The notes below the pieces were generated by a model. It was not told the origin of the DNA. It worked only from the letters and a program-made list of their open reading frames with translations, and did no database searches. Position numbers and translations under genes: made by a program. A DNA stretch of 64,000 bases from Myxococcales bacterium (GTDB lineage: Bacteria > Myxococcota_A > UBA9160 > SMWR01), in contig JADFQO010000011.1 in the NCBI GenBank assembly GCA_022561775.1, positions 1-64,000 on the forward strand. Reading direction: 5' to 3'. Shown piece by piece: positions 42,230 to 51,747 of the stretch (positions are counted from its first letter, which is position 1; each line of letters begins with the position of its first letter).

Positions 42230-42928
42230 ATGAGAGCCTCGCAGCCGGTTCCGAGGAAGCATCGAGCCGGGTTCACCTTGATCGAGGTGGTCACCGTGAT
42301 GGGGATCATCGGGGTATTGGCGGCGATCGCGATCCCCAACATCCAGCAGATGCTCGAACGGCGCCGCCTGCAGGGCGCCGCGCGCGACCTCGCCAACACC
42401 TTCCAGATCGCGCGCAGCCAGGCGATTCGAACCGGCAATAATCATATCGTGTTCTTCGGACCGCCGGGAACCACCGATCCGGCAGGTACCGTGCTCACCG
42501 ACACGATCGGGGTTTCGGTTCCGGTCCTGATTCTCGACGATGGGCCACCGGCGACCGCGAACTGCCATATCGACGTCGCTGAAGATCGGGAAACCCTGGC
42601 CGCCCAGAATACGATCGGCTGGGGGGTCTCGGAAGCCACCGTCAGGGTGCCGGCCGACACCGGCGCCGCGACCTTCAGCTCGCCCCAGTTGAGCGGGACC
42701 ACCGCCGCGGATCCGAACAACAACCCGACCAACTGGGTGCTGTTTCGTCCCGACGGCATTCCGGTGGGTTTCTCACAGAACGCGACGACCTGTGGAACCA
42801 TCGGCGACACCGGAACCGGGGCAGCGGGGCTCTACATCACGAGTGGCGGCCGCGACTACGCGGTGACGCTGGCACCCCTGGGTAGCGTGCGCGTACACAC
42901 CTGGGGTGGTGCGGGTTGGACGGAATGA
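42230..42928 (+). CDS. FimT/GspH-type minor pilin
   Basis: The 232-residue pseudopilin has a short basic leader ending in G, the prepilin motif G-FTLIE, and a hydrophobic helix (VVTVMGIIGVLAAIAIP). A GspH/FimT-type globular domain follows. It begins two bases after the pilY1 stop and overlaps pilV by four bases. Minor pilins of this type help start pilus assembly. Longer than most FimT proteins (about 165 residues), with an extended C-terminal domain. Confidence 0.82.
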   Translation: MRASQPVPRKHRAGFTLIEVVTVMGIIGVLAAIAIPNIQQMLERRRLQGAARDLANTFQIARSQAIRTGNNHIVFFGPPGTTDPAGTVLTDTIGVSVPVLILDDGPPATANCHIDVAEDRETLAAQNTIGWGVSEATVRVPADTGAATFSSPQLSGTTAADPNNNPTNWVLFRPDGIPVGFSQNATTCGTIGDTGTGAAGLYITSGGRDYAVTLAPLGSVRVHTWGGAGWTE

Positions 42929-43371
42929 TGGAACCGACCACCGCGCGAACCCGTCGGGCTGCTGGCGGCTTCACCCTGATCGAGGTGATGATCGTGATCG
43001 TCGTCCTGACCTTCGGTCTGCTGTCGCTGGCGGCCGTGCAGATCCAAGCCATGCGGGGAAGCGAACGGGGCCGGCATGCGACCAACGCCGCCGCGATCGC
43101 CGAAAACAAGATGGAGCTGCTCCAGCAGGACGCCTGGGCGACGATCGGCGTCACCGGCGGGTTCGTCGCCGATCCGGCCGCGGAGAGCAGAATTCAGCTC
43201 GATGGCGGCGCTACCAGCCTCGAAAGGTCCTACAGCGTCTCCTATCAGGTGACGGATCTGCAAGCGACCTTCACGCGCGCGCTCGACGTGCAGGTGTCGT
43301 GGACCGAGGAGAATGGCAAAGCCCGATCGATCACGCTTTCGAGCATTCGGTACAACCGCGAGGGGACCTAG
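42925..43371 (+). CDS. pilV: PilV-type minor pilin
   Basis: The 148-residue protein has a basic leader, the prepilin site GG-FTLIEVMIVIVVLTFGLL, and the PilV pattern in which the helix continues into SLAAVQIQAMRGSERGRHATNAA and then IAENKMELL. ATG 42925 overlaps the fimT stop (ATGA). PilV forms part of the minor pilin priming complex with PilW, PilX and PilY1. Confidence 0.8.
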   Translation: MMEPTTARTRRAAGGFTLIEVMIVIVVLTFGLLSLAAVQIQAMRGSERGRHATNAAAIAENKMELLQQDAWATIGVTGGFVADPAAESRIQLDGGATSLERSYSVSYQVTDLQATFTRALDVQVSWTEENGKARSITLSSIRYNREGT

Positions 43372-43377
43372 CTGAGG

Positions 43378-44355
43378 ATGCGGAACTCCGGATTCACCAT
43401 TATCGAGTTGATGATCGCCAGCGCGATCATGGCGATCGTGATGGTTTTCACGATGGAGATCTTCATAGTCAACAATCGCACCTACATCAAGATCGACTCC
43501 GTGGTCGATACGCAGCAGGGCCTTCGTGCGATCGCGAGCCTTCTCGAGCGCGACCTGAGGCACGCGGGGATGATGGTGCCCGAGGCTGCTGCGATCTGTG
43601 GCATCGACAACACCGATGCTCCCGATCTCCTCTACATCAGCGATTACACGGCCATCAATCCCGTGGACGCGATCGGATCCTTCGATGGCGCCCGGGTCCA
43701 GGGCGGGGTGACGAATGTGAATAACGGCCCCGGCACCACGCTGGCTCTGGACTCCCTCACGATCGAACCGGACACGCCGGACCCGTCGTATGACACCGAT
43801 AGCAATGGGGTCAATGACAGCGATTTCCGCGTAAACGGCGGCGTGATCATCGTCGACCTGACGAACCCCGGTCGCGGGTCCGTCTGCGGGATCGTCACGA
43901 ATGTCAACCTTGGCACGGACTCGATTACGATCGATATCAAGACGGCTAGCATGCCAGCTTCGGCCTCCGGCACGTTGATTGCGGTTCCGGCCCTCGAATA
44001 CCGCATCGATTCCAACACGCTCTTCCGCAACAACCTCCGCCTGGCGGACGGTGTCGAGGATCTACAGGTTGTCTACTTCCTCGACTCGAACGGCAACAGC
44101 GATCTCGACGCGGGCGAATTGTGGGGAATTACGGGCAAAGACTACCTCGCTGCGGATAGAGACGCGAGAGAGCTTCGCGCGGTCCGCTTCAACGTCGTCG
44201 CCCGCACCCGCTCCGAAGACGAAAGGTTCACCGACGGCTTCTTCCAGGCCACGGAGAATCGCGACGCAGGCACCACCTCGGATGGCTACCGGCGGCGAGT
44301 CCACACGGCCATCGTGCGGACGAGAAACGTCGGCGATCGCGTGGAGGGCACATGA
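43378..44355 (+). CDS. pilW: PilW-type minor pilin
   Basis: The 325-residue protein has a very short leader (MRNSG), the prepilin motif G-FTIIELM, and the PilW signature after the helix (TQQGLRAIASLLERDLRHAG). The large globular domain ends with a region typical of PilW (VRFNVVARTR). Its stop overlaps the pilX start by four bases. Confidence 0.82.
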   Translation: MRNSGFTIIELMIASAIMAIVMVFTMEIFIVNNRTYIKIDSVVDTQQGLRAIASLLERDLRHAGMMVPEAAAICGIDNTDAPDLLYISDYTAINPVDAIGSFDGARVQGGVTNVNNGPGTTLALDSLTIEPDTPDPSYDTDSNGVNDSDFRVNGGVIIVDLTNPGRGSVCGIVTNVNLGTDSITIDIKTASMPASASGTLIAVPALEYRIDSNTLFRNNLRLADGVEDLQVVYFLDSNGNSDLDAGELWGITGKDYLAADRDARELRAVRFNVVARTRSEDERFTDGFFQATENRDAGTTSDGYRRRVHTAIVRTRNVGDRVEGT

Positions 44356-44822
44356 GGATGCATTCGCGCAAGCACCAGCAGGGATCGGCGCTTCTGATCG
44401 TCATGCTCGTGATGGCGATGATGGGACTGATCGGCTTTGCGGCGCTCGAGGCCGTCACGCGGGATCAGCGTGTCGCCGGGTTCATGAAGCGCAAGAAGAT
44501 CGCGTTCTTTGCAGCGGAGGCCGGAGTCTCTACGGCGCTTCACGCGCTGCGGATCAACGAGGATCCGACGTTCCCCTCATCCACGGTCGGAGACGCGTCG
44601 TGGTTCGCGCAGGGGCTTCCGACCTACTCACTGGATACGAGCGGCGGAGCCGCGTCGAAGGATCTCGGGACCGGAGCGCTCCCCGGCATGAATTTGCAGA
44701 TCGGGCAAAATGGCGCGCCGAAGTTCACCATTCGCTACTGGGAGGTGAATGTGAAAGGGGAAGCGGTCGGAGGGACCATTTCACGGATCCAAATTGCGAG
44801 TGGCACGATCGAGGCGAATTAG
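44352..44822 (+). CDS. pilX: PilX-type minor pilin
   Basis: The 156-residue protein has an N-terminal QQG-SALLIVMLVMAMMGLIG segment and the PilX_N pattern in which the helix runs into EAVTRDQRVAGFMKRKKIAFFAAEAG. Glu at position +5 of classical pilins is absent, which is common in PilX. It is the last pilin of the cluster. Confidence 0.78.
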   Translation: MRMHSRKHQQGSALLIVMLVMAMMGLIGFAALEAVTRDQRVAGFMKRKKIAFFAAEAGVSTALHALRINEDPTFPSSTVGDASWFAQGLPTYSLDTSGGAASKDLGTGALPGMNLQIGQNGAPKFTIRYWEVNVKGEAVGGTISRIQIASGTIEAN

Positions 44823-44931
44823 AACAAGACGGTACCGGGACATCGGACGATTCAACCATTGCTCCCGAATGACTCGGATGTCTGCGTAGATCTTGAGAAG
44901 AGTGCTTGACGCATTGAGGAGGGGTGAGCCG

Positions 44932-45918
44932 ATGCGGATCATCGGGTGGATTGCGACAGCGATTCTCGTTGCGGCCGGGACGGCCTGCGGGGGAAACGAC
45001 GAGGCGGCCGAGCTCGCAGCGCCGATGAAGGTCGAGCGAGCGGCCACTCCCGCAGCAAACCGCGCACCCGCGATCCGGAGCGTGCGCCTGGATCCCGCTG
45101 CACCGATCAACGGCGACCGCGTTCACGCAAACGTGTCCGTCGAAGACCAGGACGGCGATCCGATCGAGCTCGGGTTCGAGTGGCGGATCTCGGGCCGCCT
45201 GGTTCCGGGCGGCGAAGCCTCCATCGAATTGAAAGGCGTCACGAAGCGAGACCGGATCGAAGTGAAGGTGACAGCCAGCGATGGAAGGCTGTTGAGCGAA
45301 CCGGCGCGGGCCGAGGCGCGGGTCCGGAACCGGCGCCCCACGTTGGTCGGTATCGCGGTTCGCCCCCAACCCGAAGTGTTGCCCGGTGAGGAGTTGGTGG
45401 CGACCGCCCTGGCCAACGACCCCGATGGAGATCCGATCGCATATCGCTACCGCTGGCGGGTCAATGGGGAGCTGCAAATCGACACGGGGGATACCTTCGA
45501 GACCGACGGTCTCGTAAAGGGTGACGAAATCCAGGCGTTCGTCGTCGCGAGCGATGGGTCCGCCGACAGCGACGATCTAGCGAGCGTCGTCGTGCGCGTC
45601 GGCAATTCCCATCCCGAGATCGTTTCGGTTCCCGATGGCAATTGGACGACCGAGGGGTTCAGTTACAAGATCCAGGCGCGCGATCCCGACGGTGACGGGC
45701 CCCTGCGTTACTCGTTGAAGGTGGGCCCCAAGGGTATGCGGGTCGATTCCGTGCTCGGCAAGGTCTTCTGGCAGCCGACGCCCGATCAGACGGGCGTACA
45801 CCCGATCGAAATCGCGGTCTCGGATGCGTTGGGCGCTACATCGGTCCAGATCTTCGAGATCACCGTGAAGGCCGAGGTTGAGAAATCCGCAGCGCCCGTG
45901 GCTTCCGCTCGGCGCTGA
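44932..45918 (+). CDS. Exported protein with Ig-like/cadherin-like repeats, probable lipoprotein
   Basis: The 328-residue protein has a hydrophobic leader ending AAGTACGGNDE (probable lipobox Cys about residue 20) and three beta-sandwich repeats. The first two contain VSVEDQDGDPIE and ANDPDGDPIAYRY and resemble PKD or cadherin-like modules. The third (ARDPDGDGPLRY to GVHPIEIAVSD) matches a putative Ig (He_PIG) domain. GAGGAGGGG precedes the ATG. It follows pilX by 109 bases on the same strand and may be a surface partner of the pilus. Function unknown. Confidence 0.7.
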   Translation: MRIIGWIATAILVAAGTACGGNDEAAELAAPMKVERAATPAANRAPAIRSVRLDPAAPINGDRVHANVSVEDQDGDPIELGFEWRISGRLVPGGEASIELKGVTKRDRIEVKVTASDGRLLSEPARAEARVRNRRPTLVGIAVRPQPEVLPGEELVATALANDPDGDPIAYRYRWRVNGELQIDTGDTFETDGLVKGDEIQAFVVASDGSADSDDLASVVVRVGNSHPEIVSVPDGNWTTEGFSYKIQARDPDGDGPLRYSLKVGPKGMRVDSVLGKVFWQPTPDQTGVHPIEIAVSDALGATSVQIFEITVKAEVEKSAAPVASARR

Positions 45919-45919
45919 T

Positions 45920-47473
45920 TCAGCCCGGTCCGTGCTGTCGATCGATCCAGCCGTGGATTTCGAGATACGCGCGGAGCCGCTCGTTGTCGACCGATAGCGG
46001 CGCGATGTAATCGCGAATCCGCTGCCGTTTCCACCAGGCATCCGGCTCGTCTCCCCAATCCGTGAACTCGTAGCGGTAGAGTTCGGCTCGCACGAATCTT
46101 GGTGGGTCGCCTGGGAACGGATTCCCGGCCAACAGGCTGAGAGCACCGGGGTCGTTGTGGAGCAGTTTCCAGATCAGGTGAACGACCCAGGGGTGGCGGT
46201 CGTAGTTCGACATCGCCGCGAACCAGATCAACCAGTCGAGTCGGTAATGGTAGGGCGTTACGAGACACGGTCTTCGCTGCGGATCTCCCGGCTTGCATTT
46301 CCACTCGTATTCACGCCAACTCGTTTCTGCTGTGATGACGTCATCTCGGGTTCCTTCCAGGATCAGTTCGTCGCGATGCCGTCCCACGCTACCAAAGGCA
46401 CCGTAGGTGTTGACGAGCCGGAGCCGGTCGAACGAGGTGTTCATGATCTGTCGGTCCGAGAGCAGATTTGCGACGGGGCCCACGCTGAGTACGACGATCA
46501 GCACGAGAAGTGCGGTGATCGCTACCGATCCCGCTCGCGATCTTCGCGATGACCGTGCTGCGCGCTCGCTGAACCCGACCAGCTGCGATGGCGTGACTCG
46601 CCGCCAGAGGGTGTCGTCGAAGCAAGCCAAAGCGGAAACGAGTGTGATCCAATTGAGAAACGAGAGGTTTCCGCTCGAGATCAGGACGATCTGGAGGGCG
46701 ACGATCAGTGCACCAGCAATGTGGCGGGCGATCCTGGGGCCGAAGACGAAGAAGGGAGCGACGACTTCTACGAGGTGGTTGAAGACCACACCGGTCCGAT
46801 GCATCCAGTCGGGCAGGTTGTGGTAGAGCCAGCTACCCGGATGGGGAATCGGCTGGGTCTCGAAATGAAAATCGAGGCAGGTGAGTTCGGTCCAGCAGGG
46901 GTCGCCTCGTAGTTTGATCAGGCCTGCGCCGAGCATCACTCGGAAGAGCAGCCAGCGCAGCAGCCAGAGTACGACGATCGGAGGCGGTGTTCGCGGGAAG
47001 GGGCGCGCGTCGAGGAGCGGGCAGAGGAAGATCGCGAGAAAGCCCGTCTCGAGCAGCTGATATTCCCAGCCGAACGCGTACCAGGTCTGCCCAATCTGAA
47101 CGAAGGAGAGGTAGAGGAACCACAGCGCAGTCATCATGATCGCGTTCGCGTAGCCGAGGAGGACGGCGGCCGAGAGCGCGACCCCGACCCAACAGCTCGT
47201 GATTAGAAAAGCGTCCGTGCAGCGGAACCAGAAGAGCGTGGGATAGTCCAAAAAAGCAGCGATGCGGGTCGGATGCCGGGGGCCGAGCTCCAGTAGATCG
47301 ACTGCGGGCAGCAGTCCCTGCGAGCCAATCAGCGGCAGCAACTGGTAGGCGAGCGAGAGAAAGGCGATCAGATAGACGAAGGCCAAGGCGCGCAGCAGGG
47401 CGAAGCGCGTCAACCAATAGGGCGAGGTCTCGGCAGGTTGCGCGCGAAGCTGTCGGACCCATTCGGTCAACAC
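45920..47473 (-). CDS. Lipase maturation factor family membrane protein
   Basis: The 517-residue protein has multiple N-terminal transmembrane helices and the strongly conserved LMF1 core MLGAGLIKLRGDPCW followed by LTCLDFHFETQPIP. In animals LMF1 assists folding of secreted lipases in the ER. Bacterial homologues are uncharacterised, and no lipase gene is adjacent here. It converges with the Ig-like lipoprotein one base apart. The region 47474-47687 upstream is intergenic. Confidence 0.82.
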   Translation of the reverse strand: MLTEWVRQLRAQPAETSPYWLTRFALLRALAFVYLIAFLSLAYQLLPLIGSQGLLPAVDLLELGPRHPTRIAAFLDYPTLFWFRCTDAFLITSCWVGVALSAAVLLGYANAIMMTALWFLYLSFVQIGQTWYAFGWEYQLLETGFLAIFLCPLLDARPFPRTPPPIVVLWLLRWLLFRVMLGAGLIKLRGDPCWTELTCLDFHFETQPIPHPGSWLYHNLPDWMHRTGVVFNHLVEVVAPFFVFGPRIARHIAGALIVALQIVLISSGNLSFLNWITLVSALACFDDTLWRRVTPSQLVGFSERAARSSRRSRAGSVAITALLVLIVVLSVGPVANLLSDRQIMNTSFDRLRLVNTYGAFGSVGRHRDELILEGTRDDVITAETSWREYEWKCKPGDPQRRPCLVTPYHYRLDWLIWFAAMSNYDRHPWVVHLIWKLLHNDPGALSLLAGNPFPGDPPRFVRAELYRYEFTDWGDEPDAWWKRQRIRDYIAPLSVDNERLRAYLEIHGWIDRQHGPG

Positions 47474-47687
47474 CGGTTCCTGCTCTCCGATCGAACGCCG
47501 CCTTGCGCAGCCCGCCTCGCCAACGGCACGTCCATGAAAGAGTACCCTTCGGAAGGTAGGATTGCGGCCTGCTGGGGTTGGATCGAGTGGTGACAGGACT
47601 TGCGGTTCCGTTGGCTCCGCATAAGCTCCTGCGCGTTTGCCAAGCTGCCGGACGTCATCCCCTCACCCGCCCGGAGGAAAGTGGCCG

Positions 47688-49010
47688 TTGAATTCCCATT
47701 TCAGACTCACCGTTCCGGCGATGGTGGTGGTCGTGCTCCTCGTTTGGACCAGGTCGGCCTCTGCGGTGGCGGACGAGAGCATCACGCCTGTCGACGCTTC
47801 GCCTGCTGCCGAACAATCGGCAGCCGATGACTGGAATTTCTACTGGGACAACGGATTCCGCCTCGATCGCGAAGACGGTGCATTCCGTCTGAAGTTTGGC
47901 GGTCGCATCCAAGCCGACTGGGCGACCATTCACGCGGCCGACGAAATCGACAATGCGCTCGGCTCCGACGGAACCGGAACCGAGATTCGACGCGCGCGGA
48001 TCTTTTTCAACGGCGTTTTGTGGGAGGATCTGTTCTTCAAATTCCAACTCGAGTTTGCCAATACGGGCAGTGACACCGTTAATTTGAAGGATATGTTGAT
48101 CGGGTTGCACAACCTGGGCCCGGTCGGAACCGTGGCGATCGGCCACATGAAGGAGCCCTTTTCGCTCGAGCAACAGACGAGCAGTAACTATCTTACTTTC
48201 ATGGAGAGATCCCTGGCCAACGCGTTTTCGCCTGCGCGCAACGTCGGTATCCTGGCGTTCAATCCGGTACTCGATCGACGCCTGCTCTGGCAAGTCGGAG
48301 TTTTCGAGCGAACCAACCCCTCGGGCTTTTCATTCGATGACGACAAGGATTGGCGCGTGACGGGCCGGCTGGTCGCTGTGCCGCTCTACGAAGACGAAGG
48401 TGAACGGGTCGTCCACCTGGGTTTTTCCTACTCTCATCGGTTCCAGGATCGCGATTTGATGCAGCGCTTTTCCCAGCGCCCCGAGGCCCACCTCGCCTCG
48501 TTTTTTGCCGATACCGGAACCACCATCCCCGCCGACAATATGGATATCCTGGTCTCGGAATTGGCGGTGGTATGGGGGCCGGCTTCGATCCAGGGATCCT
48601 ATCACCACGCGTTCGTGGACGCGTACGCGGGTGACGACCTGGATTTCTGGGGCGCCTATGCCCAGGTCAGCTTCTTCCTCACCGGCGAACACCGCAACTA
48701 CCTGTTGGGCCAGGGCAAATTCGGTCGCTTGGCGCCGCGAGCCCGATTCAACCTCGCGACGGGCGACTGGGGGGCGTGGGAAGTCGCGGTGCGCTTTGCG
48801 TACGTCGATCTCAACGACTCGATGATCCGGGGCGGTGAGCTCTGGTCGATCACCGCGGGCCTCGGCTGGTACCTCTACCCGAACGCGCGGGTGACGTTCA
48901 ACTACGTACATTCCAGTCTGCGAGATCGGACCGTGCTCGGCCCGCCAATCATCATGGATGTAGACGGCGACTCGGATATCGCGGAGATACGATTCCAGCT
49001 CGACTTCTGA
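47688..49010 (+). CDS. Phosphate-selective porin O/P family outer-membrane porin
   Basis: The 440-residue protein has a signal peptide (VVVVLLVWTRSASA) and then an outer-membrane beta-barrel of the OprP/OprO family. Its opening FYWDNGFRLDREDGAFRLKFGGRIQADW is characteristic and it ends on the aromatic strand IRFQLDF. Such porins pass anions, often phosphate or polyphosphate. Start TTG 47688 was chosen because GGAGG lies ten bases upstream. An open frame extends to 47637. Confidence 0.8.
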   Translation: MNSHFRLTVPAMVVVVLLVWTRSASAVADESITPVDASPAAEQSAADDWNFYWDNGFRLDREDGAFRLKFGGRIQADWATIHAADEIDNALGSDGTGTEIRRARIFFNGVLWEDLFFKFQLEFANTGSDTVNLKDMLIGLHNLGPVGTVAIGHMKEPFSLEQQTSSNYLTFMERSLANAFSPARNVGILAFNPVLDRRLLWQVGVFERTNPSGFSFDDDKDWRVTGRLVAVPLYEDEGERVVHLGFSYSHRFQDRDLMQRFSQRPEAHLASFFADTGTTIPADNMDILVSELAVVWGPASIQGSYHHAFVDAYAGDDLDFWGAYAQVSFFLTGEHRNYLLGQGKFGRLAPRARFNLATGDWGAWEVAVRFAYVDLNDSMIRGGELWSITAGLGWYLYPNARVTFNYVHSSLRDRTVLGPPIIMDVDGDSDIAEIRFQLDF

Positions 49011-49030
49011 CGGAAGCGCAAGCCCCCCGA

Positions 49031-50182
49031 TCAGTTGGCACCCTTGATCTCCGCGTACGCCCAATCGAGCCACGGGAGTAGGGCCTCCAGGTCGCTCCTC
49101 TCGATGGTCGCTCCGGCCCAGATCCGCAGCCCGGGAGGTGCGTCCCGATGGGAGCCAAGGTCGAACGCGATCGCCTCTTCATCCAATTTCTGCGCGACGC
49201 TCTTGGCCGTCGCGACCTGTTCGTCCGGTTCGAGCGCGTGAAACCACGGATCGACGATTTGCAGGCAGACCGACGTGCACGAGCGAATCTCCGGCCGGCT
49301 CGCGAGAAAGCCCGCCCACGGGCTCCGATCGACCCACTCGGCGATCACGTCGAGATTCATCTCCGAGCGCTTGCGAACCTCGTCGCGCCCGCCGATCGAT
49401 TCCACCCAGCGCAGCGCGTCGATGGCATCCTCGACGCAGAGCATCGAGGGCGTGTTGATGGTGTCGCCGCGGAAGATTCCCTCGAGGAGCTTACCGGCCT
49501 TGGTCAGGCGAAAGATCTTGGGCAAGGGCCGCGGCGGCTTGAAGCTCGCGAGCCGCTCGGCCGCTCGAGGCGAAAGTGACAACATTCCGTGTCCCGCTTC
49601 GCCGCCCAGCGCCTTCTGCCACGACCATGTAACGACGTCGAGCTTCTCCCACGGGAGCTCCATCGAAAATACTGCCGATGTCGCGTCGCAGATTGTCAAG
49701 CCGGCGCGGTCTTCGGGGATCCAATCTCCGTTGGGAACCCGCACTCCCGAAGTGGTTCCGTTCCAGGTGAACACCACGTCGTTGTCAAAGTCGACCTGGT
49801 CCAGATCCGGGAGTTCACCGTAATCTGCAATTCGCGCCTTCGCGTCGTGAAGTTCGAGTTGGGTGATGACGTCGTCGACCCATTGCGATCCGAAACTCTC
49901 CCAGGCGAGGATCTCCACACCCCGGGCGCCGAGCATCGACCAGAGCACCATTTCCACGGCGCCCGTATCCGAAGCGGGTACGATCCCGACGCGATGGTCG
50001 TCGGGGATGCCGAGCACGCGACGAGAGCGTTCGATGACTTCCAGGAGCTTCGCCCGGCCGGGCTTCGATCGGTGAGATCGTCCCAGTGTGGCGCCGGACA
50101 GAAGGTCCGGCGTCCAACCCGGGCGTTTCGCGCAAGGCCCTGAAGAAAAATGTGGCCTCTTCGGGCGCTGATTCGGCTTCAT
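49031..50182 (-). CDS. serC: Phosphoserine aminotransferase
   Basis: The 383-residue class V aminotransferase matches the SerC branch found in alphaproteobacteria and archaea. It has [12 protein letters not shown] at the N-terminus, [15 protein letters not shown], and the PLP lysine in [15 protein letters not shown]. It converts 3-phosphohydroxypyruvate and glutamate to phosphoserine in serine synthesis. SerA and SerB are not in the window. It converges with the porin gene and is divergent from egtB (115-base gap). Confidence 0.88.
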   Translation of the reverse strand: MKPNQRPKRPHFSSGPCAKRPGWTPDLLSGATLGRSHRSKPGRAKLLEVIERSRRVLGIPDDHRVGIVPASDTGAVEMVLWSMLGARGVEILAWESFGSQWVDDVITQLELHDAKARIADYGELPDLDQVDFDNDVVFTWNGTTSGVRVPNGDWIPEDRAGLTICDATSAVFSMELPWEKLDVVTWSWQKALGGEAGHGMLSLSPRAAERLASFKPPRPLPKIFRLTKAGKLLEGIFRGDTINTPSMLCVEDAIDALRWVESIGGRDEVRKRSEMNLDVIAEWVDRSPWAGFLASRPEIRSCTSVCLQIVDPWFHALEPDEQVATAKSVAQKLDEEAIAFDLGSHRDAPPGLRIWAGATIERSDLEALLPWLDWAYAEIKGAN

Positions 50183-50297
50183 CGTAGATCCCCTGCGTGG
50201 TCGATTCGGAGAGTGTCCGTTGGGCCCTGAAGTTTAGGCAAAATCGGGCGAGACCCCGAGCTTTGCTAGCTTTCGAGACTGCGAGCTGGGAGCTGCT

Positions 50298-51605
50298 ATG
50301 GAATCGGCGGTCGACTCGGGACTTCCCGCCACATCTGCCTCGAGCGAGGTGATTGCCGAGCGCTATCGCGCGGTCCGCGGGGCGACTGAGCAGCTCTGTG
50401 CGCCACTCAGCCCGGAGGATTGCGGCGCGCAGTCGATGCCCGATGCGAGCCCTGCGAAGTGGCACCTCGCCCACACGACCTGGTTCTTCGAAACCTTCGT
50501 GCTCGAGCAGGCCCTGGAGGGGTTCGATCCCTTTCACGCCAATTTCCGAGTCCTCTTCAATTCCTACTACAACGCGGTGGGCGATCAGCATCCCCGACCC
50601 GAGCGCGGTCTCTTGACCCGCCCGTCTCTCGATCGGATCTTCGAGTATCGGGCGCACGTCGACCGGAGTGTTCTCGCGTTGCTCGACGCCGAAGACTCCC
50701 GGGAGTTTCTGGGTGCGATCGAACTCGGGCTCGAGCACGAGTGCCAACATCAGGAGCTGATCCTGACGGACCTCAAACACCTGCTGTCGCGCAATCCGCT
50801 CCACCCCGCCTATCGCCCGGAGGTCGCTCAGCGCGCGTCGACCAATAAGCCGCTGGCATGGATCGGCTTCGAGGAACATTTGGGCTGGATCGGGCACGCG
50901 GGCGAAGGATTCAGCTTTGACAACGAACGCCCCCGACATCGGGTTTTCATCGACGCCTTCGAGCTGGCGACGCGGCTCTGCACGAACGCCGAGTACGCGG
51001 CCTTCATCGAAGACGGCGGCTACCGACGGCCGGAGCTGTGGATTTCGGACGGCTGGGCGACGGCGTCGAGCCGTGGATGGGAAGCGCCTCTTTACTGGCA
51101 GCGCGATTCGGGCGATTGGATGACCATGACGTTGGCGGGGTATCGGGAGCTGCGCACCAGCGAGCCCGTCTGCCACGTGAGCTACTACGAGGCCGACGCC
51201 TTCGCACGCTGGATGTGTGCCCGTTTGCCGACCGAGGCCGAGTGGGAGACGGCGGCGGCCGGGCTTCGGGTCGAGGGAAACTTCGCCGAGACCGGGCTAC
51301 TCCACCCCGCACCGATCTCCAACGCGCGCACCTCGGATGAGCGCGGCGAGCCGAGCGCGTTGAGCCAGATGTTCGGCGACGTTTGGGAGTGGACGCAGAG
51401 CGATTACGCCGCCTACCCTGGCTTCCGCCCGCTCGCGGTCGGTTTCGGCGAGTACAACGGCAAGTTCATGTGCAACCAGCGCGTCTTGAGGGGCGGGTCC
51501 TGTACGACCCCGCGCTCTCATGTGCGGTCGACCTATCGGAACTTTTTCCCCCCGGATGTCCGCTGGCAATTCAGCGGCATCCGATTGGCTCGGGACGCCG
51601 GCTGA
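50298..51605 (+). CDS. egtB: EgtB-type sulfoxide synthase (ergothioneine biosynthesis)
   Basis: The 435-residue protein fuses an N-terminal DinB-like domain with a C-terminal FGE-sulfatase domain, as in EgtB. The iron-binding histidines are visible as H59 (KWHLAHT) and the HX3HXE motif H147-ECQ-H151-Q-E153. The FGE part ends in the family block FMCNQRVLRGGSCTTPRSHVRSTYRNFF. EgtB couples hercynine with a thiol using oxygen and iron. EgtD, which makes hercynine, is not in the window. A selenoneine-synthase-type relative cannot be excluded by inspection. Confidence 0.85.
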   Translation: MESAVDSGLPATSASSEVIAERYRAVRGATEQLCAPLSPEDCGAQSMPDASPAKWHLAHTTWFFETFVLEQALEGFDPFHANFRVLFNSYYNAVGDQHPRPERGLLTRPSLDRIFEYRAHVDRSVLALLDAEDSREFLGAIELGLEHECQHQELILTDLKHLLSRNPLHPAYRPEVAQRASTNKPLAWIGFEEHLGWIGHAGEGFSFDNERPRHRVFIDAFELATRLCTNAEYAAFIEDGGYRRPELWISDGWATASSRGWEAPLYWQRDSGDWMTMTLAGYRELRTSEPVCHVSYYEADAFARWMCARLPTEAEWETAAAGLRVEGNFAETGLLHPAPISNARTSDERGEPSALSQMFGDVWEWTQSDYAAYPGFRPLAVGFGEYNGKFMCNQRVLRGGSCTTPRSHVRSTYRNFFPPDVRWQFSGIRLARDAG

Positions 51606-51747
51606 GGCGCCCGCGCGGTTTCGGAGCGCCGAAAATCACAAAATCATCACCAGGACGACAAGTTCACCCAACCCTCTGCGTCTCGGCTGCCGCTCTATGT
51701 CGAGTGACGCTCTCAAAGGAGCGCGTGATTTTTCCGAGACGTGAAAC

